This document shows positions 1-7,869 of a stretch of DNA of 64,000 nt, piece by piece. This DNA comes from Shewanella khirikhana (GTDB lineage: Bacteria; Pseudomonadota; Gammaproteobacteria; Enterobacterales; Shewanellaceae): the NCBI RefSeq assembly GCF_003957745.1, contig NZ_CP020373.1, positions 2,728,001 to 2,792,000 on the forward strand, given 5' to 3'. Below the pieces are notes generated by a model. That model ran no database searches. It was not told the DNA's origin and saw only the letters and a list, made by a program, of their open reading frames with translations. Both the position numbers and the translations under genes were made by a program. Position 1 is the first letter of the stretch, and each line of letters begins with the position of its first letter.

Positions 1-442
1 GCAGTTTATGCCATCGAGCTACCGCTATTACGCTGTGGATTTTGATGGCGACGGCAGACGGGATTTGCTCGGCAGTGTCGATGATGCCATTGGCAGCGTG
101 GCCAACTACTTCCATCAACACGGCTGGCAGCCAGGAGCCCCGGTTGCCATCCGGGTGATGCCACGCACAGACATCAGCCCCGATGCCAGACTCTGGGATG
201 GCAAGCCACTGTCGATGTCGGTGGCAGAGGTGCTCGGAAAAGACCTGGGGCTGTCCGACAGCCGCGACCTGAATGCGGCTCAGCCCGCCATGCTGGTGAA
301 GTTAGAGCAGGAAAACAGTAACGAATATTGGCTCGGTCTTAAGAATTTTTACGTGATAACACGTTATAATCGAAGCCCTCTTTATGCCATGGCGGCCTAT
401 GAATTCAGTGAGCAGCTCAAACATGCCCATGCAAAACCGTAA
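1..442 (+). CDS. mltB: Lytic murein transglycosylase B, C-terminal part
   Basis: The reading frame is open from the window edge and lacks its start, so only the last ~147 residues are visible. They match the C-terminal half of MltB, a membrane-bound or periplasmic enzyme that cleaves peptidoglycan glycan strands to 1,6-anhydro ends. The opening QFMPSSYR and the following YAVDFDGDGRRDL and DAIGSVANYF stretches are characteristic of the family. The stop overlaps the start of rlpA by about 20 bases, so the two cell-wall genes are probably co-transcribed. The catalytic glutamate lies upstream of the window and cannot be checked. Confidence 0.93.
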   Translation, partial: QFMPSSYRYYAVDFDGDGRRDLLGSVDDAIGSVANYFHQHGWQPGAPVAIRVMPRTDISPDARLWDGKPLSMSVAEVLGKDLGLSDSRDLNAAQPAMLVKLEQENSNEYWLGLKNFYVITRYNRSPLYAMAAYEFSEQLKHAHAKP

Positions 443-1268
443 AACCTCCCTGTGGCTGGCCGGTGGGATAGCACTGGCACTGCTGGGTGGCTGTTCGTCA
501 TCCCCCGATGAAAAAGCAGCGCCCAGTGGCAAAAAATCCAACGGCGATCGTTATCACCTGAAAGACGATGCCTACCCCGATTCGGCGCCGGACGTCAGTA
601 AGGTGGCGGATGCCGTGCCCCGCTACGAGCCATACAGCCGCAAAGGCAATAAGGCTTACACCGTCAGGGGCAAGTCCTACCAGGTGCTCGCCAGCGCGGC
701 CAACTTTCGTGAATCGGGTATCGCCTCCTGGTATGGCACCAAATTTCATGGCTATCACACCTCCAATGGCGAGGTGTACGACATGTATGCCATGACAGCA
801 GCCCACAAGACTCTGCCGCTGCCAAGCTTTGTGAAAGTGCGAAACATAGATAACAACAAAGAAGTGATAGTAAGGGTGAACGATCGCGGCCCCTTCCATG
901 AAGGCCGGGTTATCGACTTGTCTTACGCCGCGGCCCACAAGCTGGATATGCTTAAAACCGGCACTGCGCGGGTAGTGATTGAAACCATTTACTTCCCCTC
1001 ACCCGCGTCTGAAATTCAGGCGTCGGCGACGGATCCCAACAACTACTTCATCCAGTTGGTGGCCTCCGGCGATAAAAACAAGCTCAACAACCTGGGTAAA
1101 GAACTCTCAAGCCGCTACCAGCTGGGCTATCGCTTGCAGCAAAGCGGCGATTTGTACCGGTTACAGCTTGGGCCGCTGGGCCACGAAGGCATTGCCAGTA
1201 AGCTGCTGCAGCAAATTCGCCAGCAGGGCTACCCCACAGGGTATCTGGTCAGTGAACCCAAATCCTGA
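423..1268 (+). CDS. rlpA: Septal ring lytic transglycosylase / rare lipoprotein A
   Basis: RlpA is an outer-membrane lipoprotein that cleaves denuded glycan strands at the septum. I chose the ATG at 423, because it gives a short basic N-terminus (MPMQNRKTS), a hydrophobic stretch and a lipobox (LLGGC); the longer frame from 384 would put 13 hydrophilic residues before the signal. The double-psi beta-barrel domain follows (SGIASWYG, then VRVNDRGPF and GRVIDLS). A C-terminal SPOR domain begins near YFIQLVASGD and would bind septal peptidoglycan. The start overlaps the mltB end, and dacA follows, the usual order in gammaproteobacteria. The start codon is the only uncertain point. Confidence 0.95.
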   Translation: MPMQNRKTSLWLAGGIALALLGGCSSSPDEKAAPSGKKSNGDRYHLKDDAYPDSAPDVSKVADAVPRYEPYSRKGNKAYTVRGKSYQVLASAANFRESGIASWYGTKFHGYHTSNGEVYDMYAMTAAHKTLPLPSFVKVRNIDNNKEVIVRVNDRGPFHEGRVIDLSYAAAHKLDMLKTGTARVVIETIYFPSPASEIQASATDPNNYFIQLVASGDKNKLNNLGKELSSRYQLGYRLQQSGDLYRLQLGPLGHEGIASKLLQQIRQQGYPTGYLVSEPKS

Positions 1269-1364
1269 ACATGAAGGAACCTTCACTGCAAACCTGTGTC
1301 TATTAATGTTACACTCGGCAAGTTTCCGACCGCTTCAAAAACCTTCAGAGAAAACGTGTAGTTA

Positions 1365-2543
1365 ATGATGAAAGCATTCAAACGTACCACGCCAAAATCG
1401 ATGTTGCTCCTGGCAATCGTCTCCGCCAGCGCCTTTGCAGCACCACCGACCGTTGTACCCGAGGCGCCTTCGGTGGCCGCCAAGGCCTATGTGCTGATGG
1501 ACTATCACACCGGGCAGATCATTGCAGAAGAGCATGCCTACGAGCAGCTTAACCCTGCCAGTCTGACCAAGATGATGACCAGTTATGTGATTGGTCATGA
1601 AATGAAAGTGGGCAATATCTCCCCCGAGGACGATGTGCAGATCAGCAAGAATGCCTGGTCAAAGAACTTCCCTGACTCTTCCAAGATGTTTATCGAGGTA
1701 GGTAAAACGGTCAAAGCCGAAGATCTCAACCGCGGTATCATCATTCAGTCGGGTAACGATGCCTGTGTGGCCATGGCCGAGCACATTGCCGGCACCGAGG
1801 ATGCCTTCGTCGATATGATGAACTCCTGGGCCAAGCAACTGGGCATGACCGACAGCTATTTTGAAAACAGCCATGGTCTGGACTCTGACAATCACAAGAC
1901 CACCGCTTACGATATGGCGATTCTCGGCGCGGCACTGATCCGCGATGTTCCCGACGAGTACCGGATCTACGCCGAGAAGGAATTTACCTTCAACGGCATT
2001 AAGCAGTACAACCGCAACGGCCTGTTGTGGGACAAGAGCATGAACGTGGACGGCATCAAGACCGGCCACACCTCAGGCGCAGGTTATAACCTGGTGGCCT
2101 CCGCGACCCAGGACAATATGCGTCTGATCTCGGTGGTTATGGGCGCCAAGAGTGAAGCTGCCCGTAAGGCCGAAAGCAAAAAGCTGCTGTCTTACGGATT
2201 CCGCTTTTTCGAAACCGTGACCCCATACAAAGCCGGCGACAGCTTCGTTAACCAGAAAATCTGGTACGGCGATCGTGAAAGCGTTGATTTGGGTGTGGCC
2301 ACAGATACGCCACTGACCATTCGCCGCGGCAAAGGCAAAGATTTGCAAGCCAACTTTGAGCTGACCAAACCACTGGAAGCCCCTGTCGCCAAGGGTGAAG
2401 TGGTTGGCCGTGTCTACTTCCAGCTGGATGGTAAAGACATTGCCCAATTCCCACTGGTCACCCTGCAGGAAGTGAACGAAGGCAGCTGGTTCTCCAAACT
2501 GATGGACTACTTCAAGCAGCTCTTCGCCAGCTGGTTCAGCTAA
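1365..2543 (+). CDS. dacA: D-alanyl-D-alanine carboxypeptidase (PBP5/6 type)
   Basis: This is a low-molecular-weight penicillin-binding protein that trims the terminal D-Ala from pentapeptides in the periplasm. The N-terminal signal peptide ends near AFAAPP. All three active-site motifs are present: SLTK (nucleophile serine and lysine), SGN and KTG (in GIKTGHTSGAG). A C-terminal PBP5 stalk domain is followed by an amphipathic tail (KLMDYFKQLFASWFS), the usual membrane anchor. The 392-residue length is normal. Two ATG codons in tandem (1365, 1368) are possible starts. A strong terminator follows directly. Confidence 0.97.
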   Translation: MMKAFKRTTPKSMLLLAIVSASAFAAPPTVVPEAPSVAAKAYVLMDYHTGQIIAEEHAYEQLNPASLTKMMTSYVIGHEMKVGNISPEDDVQISKNAWSKNFPDSSKMFIEVGKTVKAEDLNRGIIIQSGNDACVAMAEHIAGTEDAFVDMMNSWAKQLGMTDSYFENSHGLDSDNHKTTAYDMAILGAALIRDVPDEYRIYAEKEFTFNGIKQYNRNGLLWDKSMNVDGIKTGHTSGAGYNLVASATQDNMRLISVVMGAKSEAARKAESKKLLSYGFRFFETVTPYKAGDSFVNQKIWYGDRESVDLGVATDTPLTIRRGKGKDLQANFELTKPLEAPVAKGEVVGRVYFQLDGKDIAQFPLVTLQEVNEGSWFSKLMDYFKQLFASWFS

Positions 2544-2553
2544 GGATTGAAAA

Positions 2554-2580
2554 GATGCCACCTTCGGGTGGCATTTTTTT
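2554..2580 (+). terminator. Rho-independent terminator after dacA
   Basis: The hairpin GATGCCACC-TTCG-GGTGGCAT is followed by seven T residues, 10 bases after the dacA stop. It has a UUCG tetraloop, typical of strong intrinsic terminators. Confidence 0.93.
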
Positions 2581-2602
2581 CGCCCCCCGGCCTTGATTGG
2601 GC

Positions 2603-2608
2603 TATAAT
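2603..2608 (+). promoter_or_regulatory. Possible -10 box upstream of ybeD
   Basis: A perfect TATAAT lies 40 bases before the ybeD start and just after the dacA terminator, so a new promoter is expected here. No good -35 box is visible at 16-18 base spacing, so the call rests on position and the -10 sequence. Confidence 0.45.
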
Positions 2609-2647
2609 CGCCGCCATATTTGAGCCTCGAGCCCATGATTGAGATAG

Positions 2648-2920
2648 ATGACGATGTTGAATACCACTTTTGACCAGTACCTGGAGTTTCCCTGTTCCTT
2701 CCCCTTTAAGGTGGTAGGCGACGCCAGCGATACTCTGGCCGATCGCGTGGTAGCCGTGGTGCAGCAACATGCCCCCGGCGACTACAGCCCCACTTCCAAA
2801 GCCTCCAGCAAGGGCACCTATGTGTCGGTCACCATTCGCGTGACTGTGACCAGCAAAGAGCACATCGAGACCCTGTACACCGCGCTTGCCGCCATCGACG
2901 GCGTAAAGCGGGTACTTTAA
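2648..2920 (+). CDS. ybeD: DUF493 / UPF0250 protein YbeD
   Basis: The 90-residue product matches the YbeD (DUF493) family, a small alpha-beta protein with an ACT-like fold and no agreed function, almost always found between dacA and lipB. The family signatures include YLEFPCSFPFKVVG near the N-terminus and VSVTIRVTV in the core. Alternative starts at 2648 and 2654 (MTM) cannot be separated from sequence alone. Its conserved place beside lipB suggests a link to lipoate metabolism, but this is inference. Confidence 0.93.
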   Translation: MTMLNTTFDQYLEFPCSFPFKVVGDASDTLADRVVAVVQQHAPGDYSPTSKASSKGTYVSVTIRVTVTSKEHIETLYTALAAIDGVKRVL

Positions 2921-2975
2921 CGTTTCTCACGCATCGGCAAAGCGTGATCTGTGTTACATTTCGACTGTCGCGGCG

Positions 2976-2981
2976 TATAAT
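2976..2981 (+). promoter_or_regulatory. Possible -10 box upstream of lipB
   Basis: A perfect TATAAT lies 30 bases before the lipB start codon, in a context (cgTATAATgccgcc) very like the one before ybeD. The best -35 candidate (TTACAT at 2954) is weak. Confidence 0.45.
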
Positions 2982-3010
2982 GCCGCCAAGCCGAATCTGA
3001 GGGGGAGAGG

Positions 3011-3667
3011 TTGCCCTTGCAAGCCAAGACTCTGCATATCAGACACCTGGGAAATCAGGACTATGAAACTGTCTGGCACGCCATGCAGCACTATACCGAC
3101 AACCGGGATCAGAACAGCCACGACGAACTCTGGCTGGTAGAGCACCCGCCTGTATTTACCCAGGGTCAGGCCGGCAAGGCCGAACATATCCTGAATCCGG
3201 GCGATATTCCCGTTATCCAGGTAGACCGCGGCGGCCAGGTGACATACCACGGTCCGGGTCAACTGGTTGCTTACCCCCTGCTGGACATCAAACGCCTGAA
3301 AATCGGTGTGCGCGATCTGGTCACCACCATAGAGCAGAGCATTGTTGAGATGCTAAAAGGCTATAACGTGGATGCCTATGCCAAGGCCGATGCCCCCGGC
3401 GTGTATGTTGATGAGCGCAAAGTGGCCTCACTGGGCCTTAGGATCCGCCGTGGCTGCTCCTTCCACGGTCTTGCGCTCAACGTCGATATGGACATCACCC
3501 CCTTTCAACGCATTAACCCCTGCGGTTATGCCGGACTGGAAATGGTTCAGTGCAAGTCGCTGGGCGGTCCACAGACGGTAACCGAAGCCGGAGAAAAACT
3601 GACGGCAAGCTTCAGTCAGCTTCTTGGCTACGAGCACCTGGTACATCACCAAGGATTAGCAGAATAA
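3011..3667 (+). CDS. lipB: Lipoyl(octanoyl) transferase
   Basis: LipB moves the octanoyl group from acyl carrier protein to lipoyl domains of 2-oxoacid dehydrogenases and GcvH, through a thioester on a conserved cysteine. The family block GGQVTYHGPGQLVAYPL is present, as are the conserved lysine in RKVASLGLR and the cysteine in INPCGYAGL. The start codon is TTG at 3011, preceded directly by a strong purine-rich ribosome site (GGGGGAGAGG); no in-frame ATG fits better. It ends one base before lipA, so the two are co-translated. Confidence 0.96.
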   Translation: MPLQAKTLHIRHLGNQDYETVWHAMQHYTDNRDQNSHDELWLVEHPPVFTQGQAGKAEHILNPGDIPVIQVDRGGQVTYHGPGQLVAYPLLDIKRLKIGVRDLVTTIEQSIVEMLKGYNVDAYAKADAPGVYVDERKVASLGLRIRRGCSFHGLALNVDMDITPFQRINPCGYAGLEMVQCKSLGGPQTVTEAGEKLTASFSQLLGYEHLVHHQGLAE

Positions 3668-3668
3668 A

Positions 3669-4634
3669 ATGAACAGACCCGAAAGATTGCAGCCGGGCGT
3701 CAAACTGCGTGACGCAGACAAAGTCGCCCGAATTCCGGTAAAAATCATGCCTTCCGAGCGTGAAACCATGCTCAGAAAGCCAGATTGGCTGCGGGTTAAA
3801 CTGCCTGCCTCCAACCAGCGCATCACCGAAATCAAACAGGCACTGCGCAGCAACGGCCTGCACTCTGTGTGTGAAGAAGCCTCCTGCCCCAACCTGGCTG
3901 AGTGCTTTAACCACGGTACCGCGACCTTTATGATTTTGGGCGCGATTTGTACCCGCCGCTGCCCATTCTGCGACGTAGCCCACGGCCGTCCTCTCAAACC
4001 TGACGCCGATGAGCCGGTCAAACTGGCCAAAACCATCCGCGATATGAAGCTTAAGTACGTGGTGATCACCTCGGTTGACCGCGATGACCTGCGTGACGGC
4101 GGCGCCCAGCACTTTGCCGACTGTATCCGTGAAATCCGTGCCCTGAATCCACACATTCAGATTGAAACCCTAGTACCCGATTTCCGTGGTCGCATCGATG
4201 TAGCGCTGGATATCCTGAGCACCAATCCACCGGATGTGTTCAACCATAACCTGGAGACCGCGCCGGCACACTACCGCAAGGCTCGCCCGGGCGCCAACTA
4301 CCAATGGTCGCTGGATTTGCTCAAGCGCTTTAAAGAGCGTCACCCCAATATTCCAACCAAATCAGGTTTGATGATGGGCCTGGGTGAAACCAACGAAGAA
4401 ATTATTCAGGTACTTAAAGATCTGCGTGCCCACGACGTAAACATGCTGACGCTGGGCCAGTACCTGCAGCCTTCCAAGTTCCACCTGCCGGTAGAGCGCT
4501 ACGTAAGCCCGCAGGAATTCGATGAGCTGAAAGTGATAGCCGAAGACCTGGGCTTCAGCCATGCCGCCTGTGGTCCGCTGGTACGCTCAAGCTACCATGC
4601 CGATCTGCAGGCCCAGGGCAAGGAAGTCAAATAA
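3669..4634 (+). CDS. lipA: Lipoyl synthase (radical SAM)
   Basis: LipA inserts two sulfurs into protein-bound octanoyl groups to finish lipoate. Both iron-sulfur motifs are intact: the auxiliary cluster CEEASCPNLAEC and the radical-SAM cluster CTRRCPFC. The C-terminal RSSYHAD contains the serine that ligates the auxiliary cluster in known structures. Length (321 residues) is standard. It follows lipB with one base between stop and start, completing the endogenous lipoylation pathway, and a terminator follows. Confidence 0.98.
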   Translation: MNRPERLQPGVKLRDADKVARIPVKIMPSERETMLRKPDWLRVKLPASNQRITEIKQALRSNGLHSVCEEASCPNLAECFNHGTATFMILGAICTRRCPFCDVAHGRPLKPDADEPVKLAKTIRDMKLKYVVITSVDRDDLRDGGAQHFADCIREIRALNPHIQIETLVPDFRGRIDVALDILSTNPPDVFNHNLETAPAHYRKARPGANYQWSLDLLKRFKERHPNIPTKSGLMMGLGETNEEIIQVLKDLRAHDVNMLTLGQYLQPSKFHLPVERYVSPQEFDELKVIAEDLGFSHAACGPLVRSSYHADLQAQGKEVK

Positions 4635-4667
4635 GCAGGTTTGCCATTAAGCCTGCTGTAAAACTGA

Positions 4668-4694
4668 AAAACGGCGCATTAGCGCCGTTTTTTA
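4668..4694 (+). terminator. Rho-independent terminator after lipA
   Basis: The hairpin AACGGCGC-ATTA-GCGCCGTT followed by a T run lies 34 bases after the lipA stop. An A run on its left side means it can also serve the converging rimI transcript. Confidence 0.92.
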
Positions 4695-4718
4695 TTGGGT
4701 AACCCCTGTAGAACAGGC

Positions 4719-5165
4719 TCAGCCTTGCTCCAACCTTAAGTCCATCAATACCGCATCTTCGCGGCCGTCAGCCGTGGGGTAATAGCCCTTACGCCGACCA
4801 ATCTCGGTAAATCCCAACCGCTGATACAGACCAATCGCCGCCATGTTGGAGGCTCGAACCTCAAGCATCAATACCTGAGCGCCATGGCGTTTCGCATCGG
4901 CTATCACCTGCTGTAGCAGTAACTTGCCCAGACCCTTGCCCTGCGCCGAGGGCAGTACACAGATATCAAACAAAGTTGCTTCGTCCACAATCTGCTGCAC
5001 TATGGTAAAGCCCTGCAGGATGTCATCGTGAAAGAGTCCGTTGCAGCGGTATAGCGGACCAAAGCAATCAGCCAGCGAGCCTTCAGACATCGGATGGGAA
5101 TGTGCCTCAGACTCGATGAGCGCCATTTTGGGCGCATCTTGCTGTTGCAGTGACTCAATCTTCAT
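4719..5165 (-). CDS. rimI: Ribosomal protein alanine N-acetyltransferase
   Basis: A GNAT acetyltransferase that acetylates the N-terminus of ribosomal protein S18. The acetyl-CoA binding loop is visible as QGKGLGKLLLQQV, and the following LEVRASNMAAIGLYQRLGF is the typical RimI block. Its ATG overlaps the stop of the upstream holD-like gene by one base (TAATG), as in the E. coli holD-rimI pair. Length of 148 residues is normal. Confidence 0.93.
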   Translation of the reverse strand: MKIESLQQQDAPKMALIESEAHSHPMSEGSLADCFGPLYRCNGLFHDDILQGFTIVQQIVDEATLFDICVLPSAQGKGLGKLLLQQVIADAKRHGAQVLMLEVRASNMAAIGLYQRLGFTEIGRRKGYYPTADGREDAVLMDLRLEQG

Positions 5166-5449
5166 TACAGAACTCCACAGCTGCCCAGCGCACGCCAGAA
5201 CGCACGCTTGCCTTGTGCTGTGTCGAGCGCCTCAATCGGTACGGAAACAGCATCCCCTGTTGCTGGCGTAAGTAGAATGGATGCTTCCGTCTCCTGGCAG
5301 TTAAGCTCGGTCAACGTAAGTTCAGCAAATAAGGGATGCTCGAGCATCTTTTTCAGAGCCTGCACCAACTCAGGCGATAATGGCGCAGACTTGCCAGCCT
5401 CACGCCAACGGGCTATGCCCATGGCATCCAGATATGCCGCTTTTTCCAT
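5165..5449 (-). CDS. holD: Probable DNA polymerase III psi subunit (short HolD)
   Basis: The 94-residue product has little recognizable sequence, but its N-terminus (YLDAMGIARW) resembles HolD (QLQQLGITQW in E. coli), its C-terminus has a KRAFWRAL helix like that of HolD, and it overlaps rimI exactly as holD does. HolD bridges the clamp loader and single-stranded-DNA-binding protein. It is about 40 residues shorter than the E. coli protein, so the assignment depends on context and weak similarity; a lineage-specific short psi subunit is the best reading. Confidence 0.6.
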   Translation of the reverse strand: MEKAAYLDAMGIARWREAGKSAPLSPELVQALKKMLEHPLFAELTLTELNCQETEASILLTPATGDAVSVPIEALDTAQGKRAFWRALGSCGVL

Positions 5450-5554
5450 TGCCCTTCCTATTTATCGAATCGAACGTTCCAATCTATTATTTCAATTTCA
5501 AACCACAAGATTGATTCACTATTCTGATTAAATCAAAAACTGGAGGAGACTATT

Positions 5555-6022
5555 ATGATCAACAACGGTATCAACCAACAAAATCGCCTCGCCATCGCCA
5601 AAGGTCTGTATAAACTGCTGGCGGACAGCTATGGCCTCTATCTCAAGACCCACAGCTTTCACTGGAATGTGACCGGCCCTATGTTCACCAGCCTGCATCT
5701 GTTATTCGAGCAGCAGTATACCGAAATTGCCCTTGCTGTGGACAGTATTGCCGAACGGGTTCGGGCCTTGGGGGTAAAAGCTATTGGTTCGTACAGCGCC
5801 TTTGCGGCAGTAACCGACATCCAGGAAGACACTGGCGGCCTGAATGCCAGAGAGATGATTGCCAGCCTGATAGAAGGTCAGGAGATTCTTATCCGTAGCG
5901 CCAGAGCCCTCATTCCACTGGCAGCAGAAAGTGGTGATGAAGCTTCAGTGGATTTGCTCACCCAAAGAGTCAGTATCCATGAAAAAAATGCCTGGATGCT
6001 AAGAAGCCTGCTGGAGGAATAA
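5555..6022 (+). CDS. dps: Dps-family ferritin / DNA-binding starvation protein
   Basis: Dps forms a 12-subunit cage that oxidizes and stores iron and protects DNA from peroxide. The ferroxidase ligands are in KTHSFHWNVTGP and in the helix carrying LHLLFEQQYTEIALAVDSIAER. The 155-residue length fits. The N-terminus is short with no lysine-rich tail, so DNA binding is uncertain. A strong ribosome site (GGAGGAG) lies seven bases before the ATG. The AT-rich upstream 100 bases hold the promoter, but I could not identify a convincing OxyR site. Confidence 0.94.
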   Translation: MINNGINQQNRLAIAKGLYKLLADSYGLYLKTHSFHWNVTGPMFTSLHLLFEQQYTEIALAVDSIAERVRALGVKAIGSYSAFAAVTDIQEDTGGLNAREMIASLIEGQEILIRSARALIPLAAESGDEASVDLLTQRVSIHEKNAWMLRSLLEE

Positions 6023-6082
6023 CGCACTCACAAAGTGCAGTTGAGCATGGCAAGCAAAGGGTTACCAAACGCTGAAAAGACG

Positions 6083-6114
6083 AAAGGCCGTTCATTTCTG
6101 AACGGCCTTTCTGG
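6083..6114. terminator. Terminator shared by dps and tRNA-Trp
   Basis: The hairpin AAGGCCGTTC-atttct-GAACGGCCTT sits between dps and the converging tRNA-Trp gene, with T-rich tails in both directions, so it likely stops both transcripts. Confidence 0.85.
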
Positions 6115-6118
6115 TATG

Positions 6119-6195
6119 TGGCAGGGGTGGCAGGACTCGAACCCGCAACCATCGGTTTTGGAGACCGCTGTTCTACCAATTGGAACTACACCCCT
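6119..6195 (-). tRNA. tRNA-Trp (CCA anticodon)
   Basis: Read on the minus strand the sequence opens AGGGGTG and closes CACCCCTGCCA, giving a seven-pair acceptor stem and an encoded CCA end. The anticodon loop is CTCCAAA (anticodon CCA), and the T arm carries GGTTCGAGTCC. The D loop has one extra base compared with E. coli. One pair at the top of the anticodon stem is a G-A mismatch, mildly unusual but unlikely to abolish function. Confidence 0.93.
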
Positions 6196-6929
6196 GTTGA
6201 CGGAGGGCATTATGCAAAAAGCCCCCCTAAAGGTAAAGCACTTTTTTAATGAAAACCGCTTGTTTGCGGCTTTTTCAGCCACAAAGGTCTGTTTATCAAT
6301 ACATGCAGCTTAGTGCGCCCTGCGGATGCCCGATTGACCGTATAAGTTGTCTCTGACATCTGCCGATTAGCCCCGAGCAGAGCGGCTCAGAACACTGTTT
6401 AATGGCCGATTAGTTTATCAAGCACTAACGCCGCACGTAACTGACGTACTGCCCCCTGGGGCAGTGCTGAAGATGCATAATACTTATCTTTGTGTAGGTA
6501 GTCCTGGTTAAGCAGTGCGCCACTAGTTAAACATCCAGCGACCGGTTAGAACATCGCAATGATATTTTCTTAGTTAAACGAGCAAAGGGACAAACTGCAT
6601 GCTCAGATTAGATACCACACCTTTCAGTATCCACTTCACCCAATGTGCGTTGAAACGGTCACTCTGAAAGGCGCTCTCGAGGTTTCAACGCCATCAAATG
6701 CGACGATACCCAGACTCATGGTTCAAAGAGACTGCGAGGCATTTCGTCTTTAAGTTGGCAGAGTGTGTAGCGCAGCCACAAGTTTACGGTAGAAGACTGT
6801 TCCAGACGTTTTCTACATTCCAAACGTCCATGGCGGTTAGCGCGAAGCTTTAGCGTAGCTGGGGCAGATTTATCCGCGACGCCACAACACCAAGTGCACA
6901 TGTTACCAAGTGCAAATGTTGTAAAACGA
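6196..6929. other. Non-coding stretch between tRNA-Trp and the tRNA-Asp remnant
   Basis: I see no convincing gene here. Short frames lack ribosome sites. A small hairpin with a T run (6252-6277, ACCGC-TTGTTT-GCGGCT) may be a weak terminator. At 6736-6765 there is a near copy (28 of about 30 bases) of the sequence at 6952-6980 that leads into the tRNA-Asp 3' end, which suggests an older duplication or attachment scar. A 16-base unit is repeated in tandem around 6889-6920. Confidence 0.5.
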
Positions 6930-6959
6930 AAAAAGCCTCTGCATTGCTGCAGAGGCTTT
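6930..6959 (-). terminator. Terminator downstream of the tRNA-Asp remnant
   Basis: On the minus strand the hairpin AGCCTCTGC-agcaat-GCAGAGGCT is followed by six T residues. It lies 12 bases past the encoded CCA of the tRNA-Asp fragment and is probably its original terminator. Confidence 0.85.
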
Positions 6960-6970
6960 CGTCTTTAAGT

Positions 6971-7020
6971 TGGCGGAGCGGACGGGACTCGAACCCGCGA
7001 CCCCCGGCGTGACAGGCCGT
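6971..7020 (-). pseudogene. 3' fragment of tRNA-Asp (GTC), probable attachment site
   Basis: The minus strand carries CGGCCTGTCACGCCG, the anticodon stem-loop with anticodon GTC, then the variable loop, T arm (GGTTCGAGTCC) and acceptor 3' strand ending GCCA. The D arm and 5' acceptor strand are missing: at 7020 the sequence changes to unrelated AT-rich DNA. A 3' tRNA fragment next to recombinase genes is the normal product of tyrosine-recombinase integration into a tRNA gene. An intact tRNA-Asp should lie at the far end of the element, outside this window. Confidence 0.88.
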
Positions 7021-7133
7021 GATGATATTGATAATAGCACGTTACTTATTTTGCCCCAACTGTAAATAACTAATTTTATTTGTATAAAGACTAAGTCACT
7101 CGGACGAACCATTAACGACAATTAGACACAAAT

Positions 7134-7183
7134 TGGTGGTCACGGTCACAAAAACCACCTTTTCACTGATCAATTATTGATCA
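7134..7183. promoter_or_regulatory. Palindromes upstream of the recombinase operon
   Basis: TGATCAATTATTGATCA (7167-7183) is a perfect palindrome with one central base, and GGTGGT (7134) pairs with ACCACC (7154). They sit 70-115 bases before the first gene of the recombinase operon and 115-165 bases inside the tRNA-Asp boundary, so they could be an operator or recombinase-binding sites. Function is inferred from position only. Confidence 0.4.
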
Positions 7184-7251
7184 CCACTTGGGAAACCAGA
7201 AGTATTTCTCTAGATTGGATGCTGTAGGTATTCAAACGAAATGGACTTCTG

Positions 7252-7869
7252 ATGGCACACGAGATACTCAAATATCAACTCAAACACGAGTTCACCCTGC
7301 ACCCGGCAGCGCGGCGACCGTTCGAGATAATGCGGACGATTTCAGGGCTGTGTAACGATGACGTTATACCTGAAAAAATCAGGATGGCATGGGCGTTTCA
7401 AACAATACACTGTGTACCAGAAATGCATTGCAAGCCCAAGGGCACTCAGGCAAAACATAGGCCCAGAAAATTCTTATTCTACAGTCCTGTTTGGGCGCCA
7501 AAGTACTGGGTTGATGGCCACCCTCCCAAAGACACTTTAATCGTTTACGAAGCAGATTTTGAGGAGCAACTATCCTCTGAAGAGGTTGAAGCCCAGGCTT
7601 GGTTGTCACTATTTCGACTACTCAGTTTATCGCTCCACTCCAAGAATGCAGTGGCATTCATTGATGCCTGGCGAAAAAGTGTGCCTGAGCATTTTACGCG
7701 GGAATATTTCGGTAAAGATTCTCTTCCTGACCAGTATTTTTGTGACCTGCTTTCGATGTCCAGGGGGGCTTTGGTTCAGCAGCGGCAGCGTCTTTCTTCA
7801 TCGGGTACAACACCTGAAGCTATCGATTGGATTGCAGAATTGGCGACGCATTGGGAGCCTAAAAAATGA
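7252..7869 (+). CDS. Unknown 205-residue protein, first gene of recombinase operon
   Basis: I do not recognize a domain. The protein is soluble, slightly basic, rich in tryptophan and aromatic residues (for example FYSPVWAPKYWVDGHPP) and has no signal peptide or membrane segment. Its stop overlaps the ATG of the next gene (ATGA), so it is translated together with the two tyrosine recombinases. It does not carry the Arg-His-x-x-Arg-Tyr recombinase signature. A role as an accessory DNA-binding or directionality factor for the recombinases is reasonable but purely contextual. An upstream ATG at 7241 is closed at once by TGA, which fixes the start at 7252. Confidence 0.8.
   Translation: MAHEILKYQLKHEFTLHPAARRPFEIMRTISGLCNDDVIPEKIRMAWAFQTIHCVPEMHCKPKGTQAKHRPRKFLFYSPVWAPKYWVDGHPPKDTLIVYEADFEEQLSSEEVEAQAWLSLFRLLSLSLHSKNAVAFIDAWRKSVPEHFTREYFGKDSLPDQYFCDLLSMSRGALVQQRQRLSSSGTTPEAIDWIAELATHWEPKK

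Noticed and set aside
5460..5540. Possible OxyR site upstream of dps
   Set aside because: The AT-rich sequence has ATCTATTAT-like pieces but not the spaced ATAG/CTAT tetrad expected for OxyR.
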